From positions 1-13,136 of the forward strand of contig JAGLSJ010000011.1 in assembly GCA_023270095.1 (NCBI GenBank): a stretch of 13,136 nt of DNA. The letters run 5' to 3'. The position numbers and the translations under genes were made by a program. How positions within the stretch are numbered: position 1 is the first letter of the stretch; every line of letters begins with the position of its first letter. The notes beneath the pieces were generated by a model. The model saw only the letters and a list, made by a program, of their open reading frames with translations, ran no database searches and was not told the origin of the DNA. The stretch is from Minisyncoccota bacterium. GTDB lineage: Bacteria > Patescibacteriota > Minisyncoccia > JAHIHE01 > JAGLIN01. This document shows, piece after piece, positions 1-7,438 of the stretch.

Positions 1-2
1 TT

Positions 3-1544
3 TTATCTGAACTTATTTTTTATATCTTTTAAGTTTAAGAAAAAAATCAAAACTCCGTAATAAACCACTCCAAATAAAACGCTAATATTCTCAAAACTAA
101 AAAATCCAATTTCAAATCCAGCGAAAGTCTTAATAATATAAAGCTGGAGAGATAAAATAAGCCAAACTGGAATTGCTATTATCTGCCCTATTAGCAAACT
201 CACAAACCCTGCCATAATTGAAATAATTCCACCAATCATTACAATTGGCACAAAAGGTAGAATCATAATATTTGCAAAAACTGAAAAAACAGAAAATTGA
301 CCAAAATTACTGATTATAATTGGCAAAGTGGCAATTTGTGCTGAAACAGTAATTAAAAAAATGGTTTTGATTTTCAAATAATCAGGATATTTCTTAAGGT
401 AAAAATCAAGTTTTGGATATATGTAAATTATACCAAGCACAGCCAAAAATGAAAGTTGAAATCCTGTGTCATATCGCAATAAATTTGGATTAAATACAAG
501 CATTAAAGAACCAGCAAAAATAATCGCGATCCCTGCGCTTGAAAGTCTGCCAACCTTTACTGCCAACAAAATCATCACACTCATCACAGATGCTCTTACT
601 GCCGAAGGAGGAAATCCAACCAACATCACATAAAATCCAATTCCCAAAACTGCCAAATAAAAAGCAAAACTACGATTCAATCCAATAGCAAGTAATAAAA
701 ACATAACCAAAACCCCAATAATTGTCATGTGAAGACCTGAAATTGCAATTATATGTCGTGTACCAGTTCGATTAAAGTTTTCCAAAGTCTCATTACTTAA
801 ATCAGATTTTTTACCCAAAACCATCGCATTTATAATTCCCGCCTGTGGTTGCGAAAATATTTTTTTGACAATCTCGCTCGCACTTTTTCTATAATTTGCA
901 ATTTTTATACAAATATCCTCATCAGCTTTTTTTAGCAGCTCAACTTTTGGATAATATTCAACAAAAAATATTCCCTGAGCAAACAAATAATTTTTATATT
1001 CAAATCCATCAAAATCTTCGGGAACATTCAACTTGCCCTTAAAGCTAATTTCATCTCCAATATTATATTCTGGATATCTTTCCAAATAAACAATCATTTT
1101 TCCAGATTCAAGTAGCTCGTTTCTGAAATTATCTGAGACAATTTTACCTAATAAAATTTTTTGTTTACCATTTTTGATTTCAGGAGATTGTAATATTTTT
1201 CCTTTTAGTAAAATTTTTTGCCCGTCTAGACTTTCAATTGATATGATTTCATTTGTACTGAGTTTATTAATTTCAATCCTGATAAAACCGAAAGAAAAGA
1301 AAACAATAAATATTAAAAAAAATATTAGCAAATTTTTACTACCAAATAATACTGAATTATTCTCGTTAACCCCCCAACCTCCCTTATTAAGAGGGACATT
1401 ACTATCTTTAAATAAAAAAATAAGCGAGATTGAAAATCCCACAATTAAAAATAAAATCCAAATTTGAATCGAGATAAAAGAACCAAGTACAATTCCAAAA
1501 ATAAAAGAAACACAACTCAACAAAAAATATCTTGATTTAGTCAT
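3..1544 (-). CDS. comEC: ComEC/Rec2-type DNA uptake channel, membrane part only
   Basis: Inner-membrane channel protein that would pass single-stranded DNA into the cytoplasm during natural transformation. The 513-residue product has two N-terminal membrane helices, a third hydrophobic segment, a soluble OB-like region (about residues 95-200), then the Competence domain. Its core reads RTGTRHIIAISGLHMTIIG and is followed by many hydrophobic helices to the end. It stops at a TAA right after the last helix, so the C-terminal metallo-beta-lactamase domain of full-length ComEC (usually 700-800 residues) is absent. I chose ATG 1544, which overlaps the upstream DUF167 gene by 8 bases (ATGACTAA). 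TTG 1553 would add three residues. An in-frame palindromic insert codes PLNKGGWGV between helices 2 and 3. The family call is firm; whether it works in transformation is inferred. Confidence 0.9.
   Translation of the reverse strand: MTKSRYFLLSCVSFIFGIVLGSFISIQIWILFLIVGFSISLIFLFKDSNVPLNKGGWGVNENNSVLFGSKNLLIFFLIFIVFFSFGFIRIEINKLSTNEIISIESLDGQKILLKGKILQSPEIKNGKQKILLGKIVSDNFRNELLESGKMIVYLERYPEYNIGDEISFKGKLNVPEDFDGFEYKNYLFAQGIFFVEYYPKVELLKKADEDICIKIANYRKSASEIVKKIFSQPQAGIINAMVLGKKSDLSNETLENFNRTGTRHIIAISGLHMTIIGVLVMFLLLAIGLNRSFAFYLAVLGIGFYVMLVGFPPSAVRASVMSVMILLAVKVGRLSSAGIAIIFAGSLMLVFNPNLLRYDTGFQLSFLAVLGIIYIYPKLDFYLKKYPDYLKIKTIFLITVSAQIATLPIIISNFGQFSVFSVFANIMILPFVPIVMIGGIISIMAGFVSLLIGQIIAIPVWLILSLQLYIIKTFAGFEIGFFSFENISVLFGVVYYGVLIFFLNLKDIKNKFR
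1361..1400 (-). repeat. Short palindromic repeat inserted in frame in comEC
   Basis: A C-rich run followed by TCCCT-N7-AGGGA stands out in an otherwise AT-rich gene. Read leftward it codes NVPLNKGGWGVN; read rightward it codes TPQPPLLRG. This peptide pair is, from general knowledge, the signature of a dispersed palindromic repeat seen in many bacterial genomes and sometimes inside ORFs. Here it keeps the frame and lies in a loop between membrane helices 2 and 3. The exact borders are uncertain. Confidence 0.6.
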
Positions 1545-1809
1545 AAATCTCAATTATTTTTTCACTCTTCTTTTCACCTTTTATTATCTCAACTTTACTC
1601 TTTCCAATTTTCAACTCCTTTGCCAATAATTTCACAAGTTCTTTATTTGCTTTTCCATCAACAGGAACAGCAGTCAAATAAATTTTCAAAAGTGGCAAAT
1701 CATCATCACCATTCTTCTTTCGAAAATTCAAATCTAATCTATGTAAGACTTCTAAACCCACAACCTCATTTCTTGATGATCTAGTTATGACCTTACACTT
1801 AATTTTCAT
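1537..1809 (-). CDS. yggU: DUF167 (YggU/UPF0235) family protein
   Basis: Small protein of 90 residues of unknown biochemical role. The family signature is clear: TAVPVDGKANKELVKLLAKEL at residues 46-66 (the VDGKAN core), followed by KSKVEIIKGEKKSEKIIEI, the usual beta-strand and GxxSRxK-like end of DUF167. Length is close to the family norm of about 75-100 residues. The gene lies 31 bases after nrdG and its last 8 bases overlap the comEC start, so the two are probably translated from one message. No Shine-Dalgarno sequence precedes the ATG. No function can be inferred beyond family membership; the operon link to comEC may be only positional. Confidence 0.88.
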   Translation of the reverse strand: MKIKCKVITRSSRNEVVGLEVLHRLDLNFRKKNGDDDLPLLKIYLTAVPVDGKANKELVKLLAKELKIGKSKVEIIKGEKKSEKIIEIYD

Positions 1810-1840
1810 AAAATTTGAAAAAATATTTTAATTTCAAAAA

Positions 1841-2563
1841 CTAACCAACCGTCACCACATTATCACAAACCTTTTTCATTTTCTCTGTTATTTTTTTTAA
1901 ATAATTTTCATCATATGGCACGACACTTCCAAACTTCTTATGAAGCGTTTTTTCTGGCTTGAAATTCTGAATTGAATATCGATATAATTTTGAAAATATT
2001 TCTGAATTTATGCTATTTATCCAGTCTATGATTTTATCAAAATCATCAAAAGTAACATACCCGGGAGCAATCGTAGTCCGAAGTTCAAGGTCTCCCCTGC
2101 TTTGTGTGATCATATCTATGCTTTGCTCGATATTTCTTATAGCATCCTCTTTCTTTGTCATGATCCTATATTTTTCTGGAGCTGTTTTTATATCTATTGC
2201 CCAATAATCAATCAAATCTTCATTTAATAAATTTTTCACAACATTCGAATGAGATGCGTTAGTATCAAGCTTTATTAAAAAGCCCATCTCTTTTATTTTT
2301 CTGATAAATTCCATTAAACCAGATTGAAGTGTTGGCTCACCTCCAGTAATACAAATTCCATCAAGACTGCCTTTTCGGTCTTCTAAAAAATCAATAATTT
2401 CTTTTTCTTGAAATCCAATTTCGTAATCAATTAATTTTGGATTCACAATTTCCGCATTGTGACAATATGGACAACGAAAATTGCACCCCATAGTAAAAAC
2501 AGTTGCTGCCACTTTTTCTGGATAATCAAGCATTGTAAATTTTTGAAATCCTCCAATAAACAT
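1841..2563 (-). CDS. nrdG: Anaerobic ribonucleotide reductase activating protein (radical SAM)
   Basis: Radical SAM enzyme expected to use a [4Fe-4S] cluster and S-adenosylmethionine to place the glycyl radical on NrdD. The cluster motif CNFRCPYC (C27, C31, C34) and the SAM-binding GGEPT (residues 74-78) are intact. The N-terminus (FIGGFQKFTMLDYPEKVAATVFTMGC) matches the NrdG2 type (TIGR02495-like), as does the 240-residue length, longer than the roughly 155-residue E. coli NrdG. It lies 97 bases downstream of nrdD on the same strand, the expected partner position. The same fold also activates other glycyl-radical enzymes, but the nrdD context favours this assignment. The oddity is that the adjacent NrdD lacks the domain this enzyme should modify. 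Confidence 0.9.
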   Translation of the reverse strand: MFIGGFQKFTMLDYPEKVAATVFTMGCNFRCPYCHNAEIVNPKLIDYEIGFQEKEIIDFLEDRKGSLDGICITGGEPTLQSGLMEFIRKIKEMGFLIKLDTNASHSNVVKNLLNEDLIDYWAIDIKTAPEKYRIMTKKEDAIRNIEQSIDMITQSRGDLELRTTIAPGYVTFDDFDKIIDWINSINSEIFSKLYRYSIQNFKPEKTLHKKFGSVVPYDENYLKKITEKMKKVCDNVVTVG

Positions 2564-2660
2564 AAATATTATATTAAATTTTCAATATATAAATTTTAAA
2601 ACTAAATATTCGATAATTATAATTTCATTCGAAATTTGAAATTGTAAATTAATAATTCTC

Positions 2661-4403
2661 TTAAGCTTCCATCGTCGCCGTAATAATATCTGGATATTTC
2701 TTAACGTCTTTTCTTGCCAAACCATAAGATGTTCCTTCTCCGGGTGTAGCTTCGAGATTAAACAATCCTCCCGTTTCTTCTTGATATTTAACCATTTTGT
2801 CACGCATAAATTCCAAAACTTCTTCGGCAAATTTATTTCCCTTCTTCGTAGCAATACTTGTTTTTGTTCCAGCAAAATTTTGCAGGGCTTCGTTCATACC
2901 GATAATACCAATTGTTGAAAAGTGATTTCCCCAATACTCTCCTCTTTGAAGTTTTATATTTGAAAGAAAATATTTTGAATATGGATATAAACCTTTTTCT
3001 GTAAAACTTTCTAAATTCTTTCTTTTAATTTCAAGACTTTCCTTGGCAAGATCCATGTTTCTTCCTAAAAGATTATAAAATTCCTTCTTAGTTTTTGATA
3101 AATATCCAATTCTCGGTAAATTAATTGTGACTACTCCAATTGATCCTGTGAGTGGATGTGCTCCAAAAAGACCTCCTCCTCGCTTATAAAGCTCTCTATT
3201 ATCAAGACGCAACCTGCAACACATTGATCTTGCGTCCTCTGGTTTCATGTCACTGCCAATATAATTTGCAAAATATGGAATACCGTATTTTGCAGTCATT
3301 TCCCAAATCGGTTCCAAGTTTGGATCATCCCAATTAAAATCTTTGGTAATATTATATGTTGGAATTGGAAATGTAAAAACTCGACCACTTGCATCACCTT
3401 CAAGCATTACCTCTGCAAAAGCCTTATTCAAAAGACTAATTTCGTTTGTAAAATCTTTATACTGTTCTTTTTGAGGAACTCCACCAATAATAACATACTC
3501 ATTCGCAAGCGTAGAAGGAACAACTAGATCCATCGTAATATTTGTAAATGGAGTTTGAAATCCAACTCTTGTCGGAACATTCATATTAAACACAAATTCC
3601 TGAATAGCCTGTTTCACATCCCTATATGTCAATTGATCATATTTAATGAACGGCGCCAAAAGAGTATCAAAACTAGAAAAAGCTTCCGCTCCTGCAGCCT
3701 CCCCTTGAAGAGTATAAAAAAAGTTTACAACTTGACCCAAAGCAGATCTGAAATGTTTTGGAGGCTTACTTTCGATTTTTCCAGTCACTCCTCCAAAACC
3801 ATGAGTTATCAATTCTTTCAAATCCCAGCCACAACAGTAAACTGCCAAAAGACCAAGGTCGTGAATATGAAAATCACCACCATCATGAGCTTCTCTTATT
3901 TCTGGTGGATAAATTTTTTCAACCCAATATTTTGCAGTTATAATTGATGAAATGTGATTATTCAACCCCTGCAAAGAATACGCCATATTGCTATTTTCTT
4001 TCACTCTCCAGTCAATCTCTTTTAAATAATCATCCACCAAATCAGTAGATTTTTTCAAAATATCCTGACTTTCCCTCATTAACCTATGTTGTTCACGATA
4101 AATTATATATGACTTTGCCGTTTCGATGTAATTCTCTCTAATTAAAAAACTTTCCACAATATCTTGAATTTCTTCTACGCTTGGAATTTCAACTTTCAAC
4201 TTTCCGCCACCATTTCTCACTGTAAATCTTTTACTCATTTCACACTCAACTTTTTTTGCAAGATCCATAGCATTTCTTTTCGAACCCTCTTCGGTAGCGC
4301 TAAAAGCTTTATAAATTGCATTGATAAGCTTGCTCTTCTCGAACTTCACAATTCTTCCATTTCGTTTTCTTATCTGTTTTATTTTTATTTTTTTCGCATT
4401 CAT
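2661..4403 (-). CDS. nrdD: Class III anaerobic ribonucleotide reductase, lacking C-terminal glycyl-radical domain
   Basis: Catalytic chain of the oxygen-sensitive reductase that turns ribonucleotides into deoxyribonucleotides. An N-terminal ATP-cone (about residues 5-100; RKRNGRIVKFEKSKL) provides allosteric control. The NRDD barrel follows, with HIHDLGLLAVYCCGW (C190/C191) and MCCRLRLDNRELYKRGGG (C395/C396), which appear to be the active-site cysteine regions. The product ends at residue 580, just after FNLEATPGEGTSYGLARKD and PDIITATMEA. Family members continue for roughly another 100-150 residues, with the end of the barrel, a CxxC Zn site and the RVxGYxRP glycyl-radical motif. All of that is missing, and the 97 bases before nrdG are stop-rich. 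The rest shows no decay, so a split gene with a partner elsewhere seems likelier than a pseudogene, but this is unproven. Confidence 0.9.
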   Translation of the reverse strand: MNAKKIKIKQIRKRNGRIVKFEKSKLINAIYKAFSATEEGSKRNAMDLAKKVECEMSKRFTVRNGGGKLKVEIPSVEEIQDIVESFLIRENYIETAKSYIIYREQHRLMRESQDILKKSTDLVDDYLKEIDWRVKENSNMAYSLQGLNNHISSIITAKYWVEKIYPPEIREAHDGGDFHIHDLGLLAVYCCGWDLKELITHGFGGVTGKIESKPPKHFRSALGQVVNFFYTLQGEAAGAEAFSSFDTLLAPFIKYDQLTYRDVKQAIQEFVFNMNVPTRVGFQTPFTNITMDLVVPSTLANEYVIIGGVPQKEQYKDFTNEISLLNKAFAEVMLEGDASGRVFTFPIPTYNITKDFNWDDPNLEPIWEMTAKYGIPYFANYIGSDMKPEDARSMCCRLRLDNRELYKRGGGLFGAHPLTGSIGVVTINLPRIGYLSKTKKEFYNLLGRNMDLAKESLEIKRKNLESFTEKGLYPYSKYFLSNIKLQRGEYWGNHFSTIGIIGMNEALQNFAGTKTSIATKKGNKFAEEVLEFMRDKMVKYQEETGGLFNLEATPGEGTSYGLARKDVKKYPDIITATMEA

Positions 4404-4504
4404 TATAATTTTTTGTTAATCTGTTTAGATGAATTAAGTTTTTTAATACAGACACTCTTAAACTTGATAATCGCACCAATATTTTAAGATAATACTTTTC
4501 CATT

Positions 4505-4562
4505 AAAAAAATGCCTTTAAAAATAGCTCGGACAACCGCAACAACTCTTCTGAATCTAAAGG
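4505..4562 (-). terminator. Second terminator-like structure between ftsZ and nrdD
   Basis: On the minus strand CCTTTA (4562-4557) can pair with TAAAGG (4519-4514). The enclosed segment is GC-richer than its surroundings and contains a small CGG-TTGT-CCG hairpin. A run of seven Ts follows (4511-4505). It could be a backup terminator for ftsZ read-through or the end of a small RNA or leader before nrdD. The outer stem is only six pairs, so confidence is modest. Confidence 0.4.
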
Positions 4563-4584
4563 ACACTTTTTGTTTTTGTAAAAT

Positions 4585-4611
4585 AAAAAATTATTACAAT
4601 AATAATTTTTT
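4585..4611 (-). terminator. Hairpin terminator after ftsZ
   Basis: A perfect inverted repeat of 12 bases (AAAAAATTATTA / TAATAATTTTTT) with a 3-base loop begins four bases past the ftsZ stop. It ends in six Ts on the minus strand, as for an intrinsic terminator. The stem is wholly A-T, so efficiency is uncertain. Confidence 0.6.
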
Positions 4612-4614
4612 ACT

Positions 4615-5859
4615 CTATTTTTCTTTTTTTATTTTTTTTCTTATAAAGGCTGGTACATCATATTCATCATCAGTACTTACAGGACTAATTTTTGAAGAAA
4701 ACGCATTATTTTCAACTTCGTTTTTTTTATTATCATTTTCAAATTTATCTCTTTTTTCATCATCTTCCGTGTCATTATTATCCATATTCTCGTCTGTAAA
4801 CACAGTTTCATCGTTTAATTTTTCATAATCAGCTTCTTTATTCATAAAATTTATTTCTTCGTCAACTACATTATCAATGCTTATTCTTTTGTTATTGTTA
4901 TTACCATCACTGAAACCTGTGGCAATTACAGTAACCTTAATCTCTCCTTTTTTAAGGTTCTCGTCAGTTACAGCCCCAAATATCACTCTTGCCTCATCAT
5001 CAATAAATTCAGTTATAATATTTGCCGCTTCATTAATTTCCATCATTGTTAAATCAGCTCCTCCACTCACATTAAACAAAACTCCATTTGCGCCATCAAT
5101 AGATAATTCCAAAAGAGGACTATTAATCGCTTGCTTGGCTGCCTCAACTGCGCGATTCTCTCCAGAAGCCTTTCCAATACCCATCAAAGAAGATCCTGTA
5201 TTTTGCATAATTGATTTTACATCAGCAAAATCAACATTTACAATTCCTGGAATGGTAATTAAATCTGAGATTCCTTGAATACCTTGTCGCAATATATCAT
5301 CAGCGAATTTAAAAGAATCTAATAATAATGTTTTTTTATCAATTACTTGAAGTATCTTGTCGTTTGGAATAGTTATAATTGTGTCAACATGTCTTGTTAA
5401 ACTTTCCAGACCATCTTCAGCAATTCTTTTTCTTTGCATTCCTTCAAACATAAATGGTTTTGTCACAACTGCAACTGTCAGAGCTCCCGCCTCTTTTGCG
5501 GCTTCTGCAATAATTGGAGCAGCTCCCGTTCCAGTTCCTCCTCCAAGTCCACAAGTTATAAAAACCATATCAGTATTTTTCAAAACATCTTGAATTTCAT
5601 CTCTATTTTCTTCAGATGCTTGCCTACCAACATCTGGATTCATTCCAGCCCCCAACCCTCTTGTTAAATTTTTTCCGATATGGATTTTTTCCGAAGCCTT
5701 GCAATGATGAAGATCTTGAGAATCTGTATTAATTGCTACAAAATCAACTCCGCTCAAACCAGCTTCAATCATCCTGCTAATAGCATGATTACCACTTCCA
5801 CCAACTCCCACAACTTTAATTCTGGCAAATGTTTCAAACTCTGGTTTAATTTCTTTCAT
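4615..5859 (-). CDS. ftsZ: Cell division protein FtsZ
   Basis: Tubulin-like GTPase that polymerises into the Z ring at mid-cell. The 414-residue product has the GTP-binding start KVVGVGGSGNHAISRM (residues 15-30), the tubulin signature GGGTGTGAAP (106-115), and the synergy-loop region NVDFADVKSIM (208-218). The FtsZ C-terminal domain runs to about residue 316. An acidic, Asn-rich linker (about 317-395) leads to a conserved C-terminal peptide, DVPAFIRKK (401-409), the docking site for FtsA and other partners. All key parts are intact. It follows ftsA after a 203-base gap that holds a hairpin and a promoter-like sequence, so it may be transcribed apart from ftsA. No Shine-Dalgarno sequence is visible. 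It ends in TAG, followed by a hairpin terminator. Confidence 0.98.
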   Translation of the reverse strand: MKEIKPEFETFARIKVVGVGGSGNHAISRMIEAGLSGVDFVAINTDSQDLHHCKASEKIHIGKNLTRGLGAGMNPDVGRQASEENRDEIQDVLKNTDMVFITCGLGGGTGTGAAPIIAEAAKEAGALTVAVVTKPFMFEGMQRKRIAEDGLESLTRHVDTIITIPNDKILQVIDKKTLLLDSFKFADDILRQGIQGISDLITIPGIVNVDFADVKSIMQNTGSSLMGIGKASGENRAVEAAKQAINSPLLELSIDGANGVLFNVSGGADLTMMEINEAANIITEFIDDEARVIFGAVTDENLKKGEIKVTVIATGFSDGNNNNKRISIDNVVDEEINFMNKEADYEKLNDETVFTDENMDNNDTEDDEKRDKFENDNKKNEVENNAFSSKISPVSTDDEYDVPAFIRKKIKKEK

Positions 5860-5956
5860 AATTATGAGAATTAAATTATTACAATAATGATATTTTCATT
5901 TTACCTTTTTTATAAAATTTAGGCAAGCAAAATTAAAATTAAAATTTATATTTTGT

Positions 5957-6003
5957 GGATCTTCTCGCGAAATTATTATAATCCTTTTATCGCTCGCAAT
6001 AAC
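5957..6003 (-). repeat. Possible degenerate GTCATTGCGAGCGA-type repeat
   Basis: On the minus strand GTTATTGCGAGCGATAA is followed 19 bases on by TTCGCGAGAAGATCC. Both resemble halves of the dispersed GTCATTGCGAGCGA...GAGAAATCT family of palindromic repeats common in bacterial genomes. The copy is worn and the pairing of the arms is poor. The ftsZ promoter candidate lies inside it. Confidence 0.3.
5975..6002 (-). promoter_or_regulatory. Candidate ftsZ promoter
   Basis: A perfect -10 hexamer TATAAT (5980-5975) lies 16 bases from a weak -35, TTATTG (6002-5997), about 115 bases upstream of the ftsZ ATG. This is a sequence match only. In DNA this AT-rich a TATAAT can arise by chance, but the position after an ftsA hairpin fits separate ftsZ expression. 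Confidence 0.45.
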
Positions 6004-6005
6004 AG

Positions 6006-6048
6006 AAAATATAAAATATCCAATTTACAAAATACCTAATATTTTATA
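6006..6048 (-). terminator. Candidate terminator after ftsA
   Basis: A perfect 10-base inverted repeat (TATAAAATAT / ATATTTTATA, arms 6048-6039 and 6019-6010) with a 19-base loop begins 15 bases past the ftsA stop. It is followed by four Ts on the minus strand. The all-AT stem and short T run make it a weak or partial terminator. Confidence 0.4.
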
Positions 6049-6062
6049 CTGACTAACTTATT

Positions 6063-7298
6063 TTATGGCAAAAAAGTTTTAAAAATTTTTCTTGTTTTTT
6101 GCATAATATTGTTAAAATCAGGAAGCCATTTTCCACTTGAATGTCTAGAAACATCTTCTGGTTCCCACATGATAAGCCCGACAGAAGTTACAAAAGAAGG
6201 ATCATCAACCCTATCAACAATACCATTAAGTTCCATTGGGAATCCAATTTGAGCAGGCAATCTCAACACTTCTTTAGCGGTGGTTATTGCACCTGTTATT
6301 TTTGCACCACCTCCAGTTATTACAGCACCAGCTGGAAGCATTCCGCTTCTATCAATTTTCTTGAGTTCCTTATCAACCATTGTAAAAATTTCTTCCATTC
6401 TTGCCTCAATAATTTCTGCAATATATTTTCTAGTAAAAATTCCTTCTTCGTCTTTACTAATTTTAGATAAATCTATTCGATCTTTTTTGTTCGTTTCCTT
6501 GACAAGAGTAGTTCCATATTCAAGCTTTATTTTTTCAGCAACATCAATTGAAGTACGAAGTCCAATGGCAATATCGTTTGTAATATGACCGGCTCCAATC
6601 GGCACAACAGCCGAATGTATTATTCCACCATCTTCAAAAATAGAAACTCCAGTAGATGCTTTTCCAATATCAATTTCCACAACACCAAGCTCCATTTGCC
6701 TTTTTGACAAAACAGCCTTTGAAGCTGCAAGAGGAGCAAAAACCAAATCATCTATATCAATTCCACACCTCTGAACGCATTTATATAAATTTTTCATATA
6801 GGGAGCCATACCTTCCACTATCAAAGCATTGATTTCCAATCGAACACCATTCATTCCAATTGGATCTTTAATTTGCTCTTGTCCATCTATAGTATAACCA
6901 CAAGGAATAACCGTAATAATATCTTTGTTGTTTGGCATTGAAATGGCTTGAGAAGCTGTTATAACTCGATTAACGTCCTCTTCACTGACTTCACCATCTG
7001 CTCGCGAAACAGCAACAACTCCTTTTGAAAATTGAGAAGATATATGATTTCCATTTATACTAACATATGCATGTTCAATTGGAATACCAGCCGTTCTTTC
7101 TGCGGCTTCTTTTGATTTCGTAATAGCATTAATAGTTTCTTCAATATCAACTATAACTCCATTATTAATACCAGTAGAAAATGCTGTTCCCACTCCCAAA
7201 ATCAAAGGCTTAATATCCTCTTCTTGTTTTTGAGAAATGATAGTTCTTATAACACTACTTCCAATATCTATTCCAATTAAAATATCTCCTCTTGACAT
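6063..7298 (-). CDS. ftsA: Cell division protein FtsA
   Basis: Actin-like ATPase that anchors FtsZ filaments to the membrane and recruits the later division proteins. The 411-residue product opens with the phosphate-1 motif ILIGIDIGSSVIRTI (residues 6-20). It includes the SHS2 (1C) domain around residues 85-165 and a second actin-type motif, VVEIDIGKASTGVSIF. The ITGGGAKITG adenosine motif comes near residue 328. The end, KWLPDFNNIMQKTRKIFKTFLP, is an amphipathic helix of the kind that binds FtsA to the inner membrane. Length is typical (about 410-420). The next gene is ftsZ, the classic order, but the gene upstream is dgkA rather than ftsQ or a mur gene. A TTGATA-N16-TATAAT promoter lies about 95 bases upstream. 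No Shine-Dalgarno sequence is visible. Confidence 0.97.
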   Translation of the reverse strand: MSRGDILIGIDIGSSVIRTIISQKQEEDIKPLILGVGTAFSTGINNGVIVDIEETINAITKSKEAAERTAGIPIEHAYVSINGNHISSQFSKGVVAVSRADGEVSEEDVNRVITASQAISMPNNKDIITVIPCGYTIDGQEQIKDPIGMNGVRLEINALIVEGMAPYMKNLYKCVQRCGIDIDDLVFAPLAASKAVLSKRQMELGVVEIDIGKASTGVSIFEDGGIIHSAVVPIGAGHITNDIAIGLRTSIDVAEKIKLEYGTTLVKETNKKDRIDLSKISKDEEGIFTRKYIAEIIEARMEEIFTMVDKELKKIDRSGMLPAGAVITGGGAKITGAITTAKEVLRLPAQIGFPMELNGIVDRVDDPSFVTSVGLIMWEPEDVSRHSSGKWLPDFNNIMQKTRKIFKTFLP

Positions 7299-7393
7299 AA
7301 TTTTTAATTAAAACGAAATAAATTAAAACTAATAAAATATAAATAATATACATTTTACAATCAACAAATAAACGTAGTTTTGTATATAGCCTT

Positions 7394-7421
7394 ATTATAA
7401 TACATTTTTGAAAAATATCAA
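7394..7421 (-). promoter_or_regulatory. Candidate ftsA promoter
   Basis: TTGATA (7421-7416) and TATAAT (7399-7394) are separated by 16 bases on the minus strand, about 95 bases before the ftsA ATG. The -35 lies within the dgkA terminator hairpin, so the two signals overlap. The match to sigma-70 consensus is good. Confidence 0.6.
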
Positions 7422-7432
7422 AACTTTGATAT
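7411..7432 (-). terminator. Terminator after dgkA
   Basis: On the minus strand ATATCAAA and TTTGATAT form an 8-bp stem with a very tight 2-base loop (4 bases if one pair opens). A short T run follows. The stem begins seven bases past the dgkA TAG. Confidence 0.5.
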
Positions 7433-7438
7433 CAAAAG

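Noticed and set aside
2564..2660. Spacer between nrdD and nrdG, checked for an intron, intein remnant or RNA gene
   Set aside because: Only AT-rich sequence with weak ATTTC/GAAAT self-pairing; no intron core, tRNA-like fold or coding frame.
2582..2875. Minus-strand ORF overlapping the 3' end of nrdD, considered as the missing NrdD tail
   Set aside because: It is nrdD read in a shifted frame, with no Zn or glycyl-radical motif and a composition rich in Lys, Arg and Ile.
3555..3947. Long plus-strand ORF opposite nrdD
   Set aside because: It is the antisense of a conserved gene with no recognisable domain; nrdD coding is certain.
4309..4566. Minus-strand ORF containing RVVAVVR, faintly like the glycyl-radical RVVGYLR of NrdD
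   Set aside because: The key glycine is absent, there are no upstream CxxC pairs and no downstream WNxGK segment. The ORF overlaps the nrdD start in another frame and crosses terminator-like sequence.
4877..5593. Plus-strand hydrophobic ORFs opposite ftsZ
   Set aside because: These are antisense shadows of ftsZ; the apparent membrane-like residues come from reading its codons backward.
5931..5945. Tandem AAAATT units before ftsZ
   Set aside because: Short low-complexity run of a kind expected by chance in such AT-rich spacers.
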